From contig NZ_CP151099.1 in NCBI RefSeq assembly GCF_038096175.1, positions 5,127,484 to 5,191,483 of the forward strand: a DNA stretch of 64,000 bases, written 5' to 3'. Below, in pieces: positions 55,201-62,000 of the stretch (position 1 is its first letter; each line of letters begins with the position of its first letter). Position numbers and translations under genes: made by a program. This DNA is from Nostoc sp. UHCC 0302 (GTDB taxonomy: Bacteria > Cyanobacteriota > Cyanobacteriia > Cyanobacteriales > Nostocaceae). The notes under the pieces were generated by a model. That model did no database searches and was not told the DNA's origin. It saw nothing but the letters and a program-made list of their open reading frames with translations.

Positions 55201-55588
55201 CGACATTGCCCCCTTGTTTCATATTCGCATCTTTAAGGGCGCGATCGCAAACCTTCAGCAGTAACAGTTGTTGTGGGTTGAGCTTTTCTAGTTCGTTCGG
55301 GGGAATTTTGTAAGCTAAAGTATCAATTTCAAAATCTGTAATGTATGCCCCCACAGGTGGTTTTCCATCTGTTAACCCATACTTTTTAAGTAAGTTCTCT
55401 TGCGCTTCTATTCCGTGCCATCTTTGGGGCGGTAAGGGAATAAAATGCTGTTTAGCATTATAAACGCTACGTTCAAAGGCATCTAAGCCATTACATTCAC
55501 CAAAAAAGGCATCCATGCCGACAATAGCAATTTTGGCTGATTGCACCGTTTCAGCTATTTCGCTGATGGTTTCTTGTTCAAGAATCAT
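52202..55588 (-). CDS. KS(inactive)-AT protein, PfaB/HglD-like
   Basis: 1128 residues. A ketosynthase-like domain (about 18-470) comes first, but where the active Cys belongs the sequence is AVETSAFKAL, with Glu219, and the first His is replaced by Ser350 (LEVSGSGIP); only the second His (NIGH, 389) is kept. It therefore resembles a chain-length-factor partner. An acyltransferase domain follows with nucleophile FGYSLGETSM (about 687) and HVIHCEAM. The C-terminus has a helical segment (AHANLLEARQESNKQISQII) like one repeated in the large synthase. Its start overlaps the end of the KS gene by four bases (ATGA). It occupies the position of hglD in Anabaena. Confidence 0.88.
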   Translation of the reverse strand: MILEQETISEIAETVQSAKIAIVGMDAFFGECNGLDAFERSVYNAKQHFIPLPPQRWHGIEAQENLLKKYGLTDGKPPVGAYITDFEIDTLAYKIPPNELEKLNPQQLLLLKVCDRALKDANMKQGGNVAVIIAAEAELAVHQLQQRWNLSWQIQDGLKAAEIGLSGEKVTQLETIVKDSVHHQVDVAEYLSYIGNIMASRISALWNFTGPAFTITAVETSAFKALEVAQMLLTTGEVDAVVIGAVDLAGGVENVLLRSQFAKINTGIHTLSYDQKVNGWMVGEGAGAIVLKRHEITRQNNERIYAVIDAISFGQSYSNSIDAETINQTCNQAFQMAGVQPTEVNYLEVSGSGIPQEDEAEITGLLQAYPGGTNDLNCALGSVKANIGHTYVASGIASLIKTALCLYYRYIPATPNWSSIKTPEVWQASPFYVPTESRPWFLNKDGTRRVAAINGIGCDGTSAHLILSEESNQQERSSTYLEQIPFYLFPLAANASTDLLKALENLQLTIENSDSLLVTTSQTLASFEKVSAAKYAIAIIGRNKKELLKEIESARKGVNKAFEDGTDWLTPLGSYFTAKPLGKTGEIAFVYPAAVNSYIGIGRNLFRLFPKLHDDVIIKSLYKRAADVVKLVFPRSLNKFSTKQLETLEKQLLDDSLVMFETEMICARIITTIVQDYFRIQPKYVFGYSLGETSMMVAQGIWSNFHQGSNAFNSSPLFKDRLSGSKSAVLEYWGLPKTSASINDNFWITYVLMANLSQVRECIKHEQRVYLTQINTPEEVLIAGEPAACERVIKTLGCNAFPAPFDHVIHCEAMQSEYEELVKLHSLPSQNSPDTVFYSAGNYLPITLDSSEIARSVSKGLCQQLDFSRLVNRVYDDGARIFIEAGAGSVCSRWIDKNLENKEHITVSLNRRGVDDHTSIIKALAKLVSHRVSLDLSPLYSVAQEISNQNKSTIKTVNLGRKSIIDNILSTENRKIFQDSVGDLRGDRSNNKYENIANVPEIKIIDFLNNPDQNEQPKINFYNQPQENTMKNIVDSNEVKEQLQSSESDATQQQISQSISYPVTIPQSLVNPVISPNLLKTQCQRLSANNSSITKAHANLLEARQESNKQISQIIQLQLTYIQHLLNQ

Positions 55589-56949
55589 TTTAAAGTTTCC
55601 CCTTGTTCAAGAATCAAATGAGAGTTAGTTCCACCAAAACCAAAAGCACTTAAAGCTGCGTATTTATTACCAATCTTGTTTGGCCATGCCGTGGTATTTC
55701 TCACAATATTTTTGGCGGAAATTACACTATTTTCAGAACCGAGAGGTTCAGTAACATTTATAGTTGCTGGAATAAAACCATGAGACATACTTAAAACTGC
55801 CTTCGTTAAACTCACCATGCCCGCAGCAACAAGTAAATGGCCAACATTTGCTTTAGCAGAACCTACCAAAGGTGATGTTTGATGTTGACCAAAAAAAGTT
55901 TCGATTGAGTTAAATTCTGTAGTATCTCCTAGTAGAGTACCTGTAGCGTGGCACTCCAGATAATCAATTGCTTTAGGACTTAGTTGTGCCTCAGCATAAG
56001 CTCTCTCAAATGCTAAAATTTGTCCCTGAGAGCTAGGACTAAGCAAGTGCTTACCTTTACCATCATTTGAGAGTCCATTACCACAGATAGTTGCTAAGAT
56101 TTTATCACCATCTCTGATGGCATCACTATATCGTTTTAGCAATACCATTCCTACACCTTCTGCTGTAATTAATCCTCTAGATGATTTATCTAAGGGACAA
56201 CTAATACCATTTTCTGGATAACCTTGAATACCAGAAAATAACATTCGTAAAAATAATGGTTCTGAACAACTGATTGCACCAGCTAACATTAAATCAGCCT
56301 TGTGCGATCGCAAATAATGAGATGCCAATTTAATAGCATAAAAAGATGATGAGCAGGCAGCATCTATACAAAAGTGGGTACTAGATAAAGATAGAGATTT
56401 AGCAATTAATGCTGCTGGAAAGCCTGAGATCATTGCATTATATGGGGAGGGTTTCGCCGCTGATGGGAAAGCTCCTAAACGAAAGTTTTCTTGCTGTAAA
56501 AGTTCGGCGATCGCAGGTTCAATAGTTTGTTGATAAATTGGTGCAAACAATTGATTAGAGGCTTTTGTCGGGAACGACAGATTACCTAAAATTACACCAC
56601 ATTTGGAGAGAATATTTTGATTTCCCCAATAGCCACTCTGCACAATTGCTTGTTTAGCTGCATACAGCGACCACTTAAACGTATTATCCAAGCTTTCTGC
56701 TAAATCTGATGGTAAATTATATTCGCTAGCATCAAAATGAAAGTTACGAATGAATCCTCCCTTTAGGGAATAAATTGTTTCTGGTTGACCTTTCGCAGCA
56801 TTGTAAAAATTTCTGGGATTTACTCCCATCTCATCAACACTAACAGATGATATTGAGTCTCTTTGTTCTGTAAGGTTATGCCAAAACTCTTCCGGGTTAT
56901 TAGCATCAGGAAAGAGGCAGGATAATCCGATAATTGCTATTTTTTCCAC
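55585..56949 (-). CDS. Stand-alone beta-ketoacyl synthase
   Basis: A 454-residue complete ketosynthase. The catalytic triad is intact: Cys in CIDAACSSSFYAIK, His in LECHATGTLLGD and His in AKANVGHLLVAAG; the C-terminal GFGGTNSHLILEQ is also present. It performs the chain-extending Claisen condensation, probably paired with the Cys-less KS of the next gene, with which it is translationally coupled (4-base overlap). In Anabaena a KS-only gene sits at the same place of the hgl cluster (sometimes called hglG). Confidence 0.92.
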   Translation of the reverse strand: MEKIAIIGLSCLFPDANNPEEFWHNLTEQRDSISSVSVDEMGVNPRNFYNAAKGQPETIYSLKGGFIRNFHFDASEYNLPSDLAESLDNTFKWSLYAAKQAIVQSGYWGNQNILSKCGVILGNLSFPTKASNQLFAPIYQQTIEPAIAELLQQENFRLGAFPSAAKPSPYNAMISGFPAALIAKSLSLSSTHFCIDAACSSSFYAIKLASHYLRSHKADLMLAGAISCSEPLFLRMLFSGIQGYPENGISCPLDKSSRGLITAEGVGMVLLKRYSDAIRDGDKILATICGNGLSNDGKGKHLLSPSSQGQILAFERAYAEAQLSPKAIDYLECHATGTLLGDTTEFNSIETFFGQHQTSPLVGSAKANVGHLLVAAGMVSLTKAVLSMSHGFIPATINVTEPLGSENSVISAKNIVRNTTAWPNKIGNKYAALSAFGFGGTNSHLILEQGETLK

Positions 56950-57009
56950 TGCTTATATCTTTATAAAAGGTGGTTGTTTATTTTGTGAAAAATATTTTTA
57001 TTGAATGAA

Positions 57010-57045
57010 CCGCAGAGGCGCAGAGAACACAGAGGAGAGAGGGGG
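57010..57045. repeat. CGCAGAGGCGCAGAGA repeat, copy 2 of 3
   Basis: In the 166-bp gap between the KR-DH gene and the KS gene. It continues as ACACAGAGGAGAGAGGGGG. Same core as at 52153 and 58991. Confidence 0.8.
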
Positions 57046-57115
57046 AAGAAAGGTTATTACCAGTGATTTATAATTACAATAGTACTCCTAAATAACAAGT
57101 AATTTTCAAGAGTCA

Positions 57116-58849
57116 TTACTTTTGCCTTAAGGATTCTATAGGTAACACGACTGCCTTAGCTTGTAAGATGCGTGTATATACTTTTCCTTGACGATTGTGG
57201 AGAATAAAATTTGCAGTCACACTAGTTTCTGTTTTGCCAGTGATTTCGCAAGAAACATAAAAAGGTTCATTACATGGAGTAACTGCAAACTGTTCAGATA
57301 TTGTCAATTTTCCAGGTAAACAAACTTGCTGATGAAAATGGCTCAACCAAATCCATAAAGATTGGGTACTTAAGTCAGTTGTATAAGGATTGTGCCATTT
57401 GACAGGAAACTGTCCTTGTTGCTGGTCTGTGATTTGTTTCCAAAAACATTCGACAGTAATTTTTTCGGGGCTAATATTTAAGACTTTTCTAATTTGCTGA
57501 AATGCTGGCCCATGAAATAATGAAGAATCTCCACTTTTATAAAAGCCTTCGCCGATAGTGGTGATAATGTTATCTTCAGCAAGATTCACTGATTCATAAA
57601 TAGGATTTGCTGGTATTTCTCGAACCAGTTTAGTCAGGGCGCGGAAATGATAATAGGTTTTCCCTTCAGGATTATTACTCAAAATTGTAGCTTGAAATTC
57701 GACAGAATCGGAATTAGTTTTAGATACTTCTTGCAATTCTAAGATATATTCTTTTGCTAAAGTTTCATTAAAAATAATTCCCTTTAATACTTGGAAATCT
57801 TTAGAAACAAAACATCTATAGCCAGGATAAAGTTCTTCACAGGCATTAATTATCCAGGACATAGCACAGGTAGCTGGTAATACTGGATAACCAGCAATCA
57901 TATGATCGTATAAAAATGGATTTTCTTCTAGTGTTATGCAACGACTAATACGATAATTTTGCAACTCTGAGTCTAAAGGTACAGCAGGAGCAATAATTGG
58001 GCTACCAATAACAACTTGTGTAGTTTCATGATGTGTAGGATGCAGTTCATTAACTAGCATTTGTGTCCCAGCTTCTACAGGAATAACTTCAATTCCTCGC
58101 TCAGCAAAAGCTTTTTTGAGTTCTGATGAAACCATTCCACTATCCCAAGCGCCCCAATTAATTGCCACTACATGACAAGCAGGATAGTTTTGTTTAATTA
58201 AATGCGCTGACTTGTTGAGAATTTCGTTAGCTACTGCATAATCAGTCTGTCCAATATTTCCATAAAATCCTGTGACTGAAGAGAACAAAACTAAATGCTC
58301 AAGTTGATTAGCGTTAACACAATTAAGTAGGTTTTCTAAACCCTGAACTTTTGCTGTGTAGACTTTTTCAAAATCTTGCTCAGTTTTCTTTTCAATTAAT
58401 TTATCGGCTAAATTCCCAGCACCGTGGATGATTCCGGTAATTGTGCCTAGACGGTTGACAGCAGCAGCAAGTTTTTCTTGTAGTACCTGTGTATCTGTGA
58501 CATCGACACTAATATATTCTGCTGTCGCTCCTGTTTGTTGTATCGAAGAGAGAGTTTTTTTAATTTCGCGATTAGAGTTAATTTTGTTATATATCTTTTG
58601 TACATTCATGGGTGTGGGCTTCTCACCCTGAGCAAGAAGATTCTCCATGATGCATTTTTTTAATGCTGATTCTTCAAAACAATTTTGAGCAAAATCTGGT
58701 TCGGTTTCTAGAAGTTCAGAACGACCAAGAAGAATGAATTTGCAAGGTTGTTGCTGTGCTAATTTAATAGCGCAATCAGCCGTAATTCCTTTAGCACCGC
58801 CACTTACAACAAACACAGATGATGGACGAATTGGGGCTATTGCTGTCAT
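57116..58849 (-). CDS. Ketoreductase catalytic half plus dehydratase (KR-DH)
   Basis: 577 residues. The first 270 are the catalytic Rossmann half of a PKS/PUFA-type ketoreductase: VFVVSGGAKGITADCAIKLA, GIIHGAGNLADKL, and active-site Ser/Tyr/Asn in VLFSSVTGFYGNIGQ and TDYAVANEIL. From about 300 there is a hot-dog dehydratase with the catalytic His in DHMIAGYPVLPATCAMSW and a second hot-dog half. The structural (N-terminal) KR half is missing here but ends the upstream synthase, so one KR is divided between two proteins. GAGGA precedes the ATG at 58849. It corresponds to the second gene of hgl clusters (hglF by some authors). Confidence 0.88.
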   Translation of the reverse strand: MTAIAPIRPSSVFVVSGGAKGITADCAIKLAQQQPCKFILLGRSELLETEPDFAQNCFEESALKKCIMENLLAQGEKPTPMNVQKIYNKINSNREIKKTLSSIQQTGATAEYISVDVTDTQVLQEKLAAAVNRLGTITGIIHGAGNLADKLIEKKTEQDFEKVYTAKVQGLENLLNCVNANQLEHLVLFSSVTGFYGNIGQTDYAVANEILNKSAHLIKQNYPACHVVAINWGAWDSGMVSSELKKAFAERGIEVIPVEAGTQMLVNELHPTHHETTQVVIGSPIIAPAVPLDSELQNYRISRCITLEENPFLYDHMIAGYPVLPATCAMSWIINACEELYPGYRCFVSKDFQVLKGIIFNETLAKEYILELQEVSKTNSDSVEFQATILSNNPEGKTYYHFRALTKLVREIPANPIYESVNLAEDNIITTIGEGFYKSGDSSLFHGPAFQQIRKVLNISPEKITVECFWKQITDQQQGQFPVKWHNPYTTDLSTQSLWIWLSHFHQQVCLPGKLTISEQFAVTPCNEPFYVSCEITGKTETSVTANFILHNRQGKVYTRILQAKAVVLPIESLRQK

Positions 58850-58892
58850 AAATCCTCGGGAAAAACTTGCAGAATCAAATTATTTATTTCCT

Positions 58893-59010
58893 GTCTTTCT
58901 CTGTGTCGCGCCAGTTGCTACAACGGGGGGAATCCCCGCAACGCACTGGCTTCTCTGTGCCTTGGCGGTTCGTTTTTTCAACCGCCAAGACGCAGAGAGC
59001 GCAGAGAGAA
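58893..59010. repeat. CGCAGAG-type repeat with hairpin splitting the KR coding sequence, copy 3
   Basis: The gap between the synthase stop and the KR-DH start contains CGCAGAGAGCGCAGAGA (58991-59007), a perfect 10-bp hairpin CTTGGCGGTT/AACCGCCAAG (58961-58970 and 58980-58989) around CGTTTTTTC, and a GGGGGAATCCCC stem (about 58926-58937). The hairpin directly follows the synthase gene and could attenuate transcription or shield the mRNA. Confidence 0.75.
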
Positions 59011-59014
59011 GAAA

Positions 59015-62000
59015 TTAATTGGCGATAAGGGTGACTCTTCCTTGTGAACCGTAAGCAACTTCGCCAATGTAAAGATTGGGGTCGTGAAGTTCAGCAACGA
59101 TATGCTCTACTGACTGTTTGGCATTAATAGCTGGACTGAGGTCGATCGCACGAGAAAATACTTTTGGCCATTCCCATCTCAGAGTCTTAGTCAAACCAAA
59201 TAGACCAGCAGCGATCGCACCAAAATTGACTTTATAATCTAACCCAAAGGCTCCATCAAGATGGGCGACTGTGCAGAAACAACTACGTCCATGACGCGCT
59301 GCTTCATTCAAAGATGGTTTGAGATGTTTTGCCATCAAAAATACTTGTTTAACAATCGCCTTTTCTTGTTCAAGATAAGAAACCGGGGCGTTGTCATTTG
59401 TCGCAAATACAGGATGTAGATGAATGAAAGCCCCAATTTTTCCGTAGTTAGTTGCGATCGCTTGCAGTTGTTCTTGGAGATGTTCTTCACTCAAGTTTGC
59501 TAGTGTCACACGAGTTACGCCTGCGGTTAAAGCCGATCGTTGGGGGATAAGCGATTGGGGGAAACTTAAAACCACCACTTTCCAACCTTGTTCGAGCAGA
59601 GAATGAGCCAATTTAGAAGTAGCGAGGGAACCATCATCGGTGATTAAACCGATGTGTCCCTCTGGTAAAGTGAAATCCAAATAATCTGGTCGTGGTAGAG
59701 TTTTGAGTTTGACGGTACGCCGTGGAATATTCGTATCTATTAAGGGTAGTTGGTCAAACTCAGACTGAAACTTTTTTTTTTCACCTCCAACTAACTGTTG
59801 AAGATACTCGACTATTTGACCAATAGTGCGTAGTTCGCCCAGTTCTTCCACATTCGGTTTAGGCAAATTGGGATACATTTCTTGCATTGCTCCCAAAATT
59901 TCCACCCGTTTGATCGAGTCAATCCCTAAGTCTGCTTCCATGTCCATTTCCAGTTCCAGCATCTCTATTGGGTAGCCTGTTTTCTCACTGGTAATGGTTA
60001 ACAAGATTTGGCTCAAGTCAGCGAATTCATTACTTGCTATTAGTTCTGGTGCTGTATTGAATGGAACAATTTCGCTGACTGGAGATTGGGGATTGGGGAC
60101 TGGGGAAGGTGGGGCCCCCTTTGGGGATAAGGGGTAATGGGGACTGGAGACTGGGGACTGAGGGCTGGTAACTGAGGATTGGACAGTGAGGACTAGAGAC
60201 TGGGTAGATTCTTCTTTCAGTTCTCTGTTCTCAGTTTGCAGTTCCTGAACGGCAGAAATTTTAACTTCTACGGAGAGATTTGGCGAAGTTCGAGATTGCA
60301 GATATTCCACAACTTGCCCAATGGTGCGTAGTTCTCCCAGTTCTTCCATATTCGGCTTCGGTAAATCGGGATATATTTCTTGTAATGCTCCTAAGATTTC
60401 CACACGTTTGATCGAGTCAATACCTAAGTCGGCCTCCATATCCATGTCTAGCTCCAGCATCTCCACTGGATAGCCTGTCTTATCAGTCACGATGCTCAGT
60501 AGAGTTTGACTCAGGGTAGCTTTATCAATGGAATGAACTGGAGGAGATGAGGGGGATGGGGAAATAATTTCTTCTCTTGCTTCCCTGCTCTCTGCTCCAC
60601 CTCGGCTACGCTCGGTGGTCGCCTGCTCCCCTGCTTTGATGGGCGCAATTATATCCTGCAATAGTTTTGCTTGATGATTCGCGTTACTATTTGTACCATG
60701 ACCATTAGTTGAAGCTGGCTCAGAGTCTGTGGCTAATTCTTTGTGAGGTACAGCAACCGATACCGCTTTTACCATAATAGAGCGATCGCTTTGCTCTGCT
60801 CCCCACATAACTTGGTGTTTGGTCACATCCTCAGCGATCAACTGCTCATACTGTTGCTGGAGCAATTGGAAAAAGTTATGAGTGTATCCCTGCTGATAGT
60901 TCAGATATTCCTCATGGATGCGGAGGGTTTCAGCTTGATGATCGTGGAGTCGCATCATGCTGCGCTCTGAGCTAGAAAGTGCAAGTTGCTGAGTTTCAGC
61001 TTGTTGTTCAGTGAATTTAACATTTCCCCACAACAAATGCTGTTGCTGCATCAGTTGGAAAAAGGTTTTGGTATATTCCGTTTGATGCTTCAAAGATTGT
61101 TCATGAACCTGCAAAATATCACGTTGATGGCGATTGAATTCTATAAGGGTGTACTCTAAGCTGTCTATAGCTCGTTGATAATTCACAGGCGGTTCTAGGC
61201 TTGGTTGCACTGGCTTGAGATCCAGCCCATCTGATGGTAAGTCCTTGATAGAGATGACTTGACCGTTAGTTACTGGCTTCTCTGCTAGTTGGTCGGATGA
61301 GTTGGAGAGCGAGTGATTTCCTTGACCATTGAGAGTTGTAGCAACTGGTGTGCTTAAAATATTCGCTGTTGCTAGTTGATTGGCGTCGGTAGGAGCCAAT
61401 TTCACTTGATGCCCATTTTGCAGCGCTGTTTCAAAGGCTTGTTTCGTTTTTTGCGAAACATAGTTAGTGCTATCTAAGCGGACATTTAAGACCTTATTAG
61501 CCGAAGTTGTTGGGATTTTTTGTTCGAGCTGGTAAGGGTCTAAATTTTGTAAAGGCAAACCAGCGACACGTAACTGCATAACAGCTTCTCGCAGAGTGCG
61601 ATCGCTACTCTTGGAATGACTAGCATTTAATGCTACTGCTATATGGGGGCGATCGCTTAGGATATCTTTTACTAAGCTGGTAAGAATATTTCGCGGCCCA
61701 AATTCAATAAAGCAATGACCGCCTTCAGCATAAATATTTTCAATCTCCTGCTTAAACAGCACCTGATTTATCAGATGTTCTTTAAGGATTTTTAGAATAA
61801 CTTGCGGCTCATCTGAGTAACGTTTCCCTGTGACATTGGTGTAAACCGGGATTTGTGGTTTTTTGAATGTAATTTGCTCAATTGCTTTGGTAAAGGGTTT
61901 CTGTGCATGAGCCACTAGTGGAGTGTGAAAAGCTGCGGAAACTCCTAATAAGACGGTAGAAAAATCTGTCGCTCTGAGAGCTTCTTGCACCTTGGCAATT

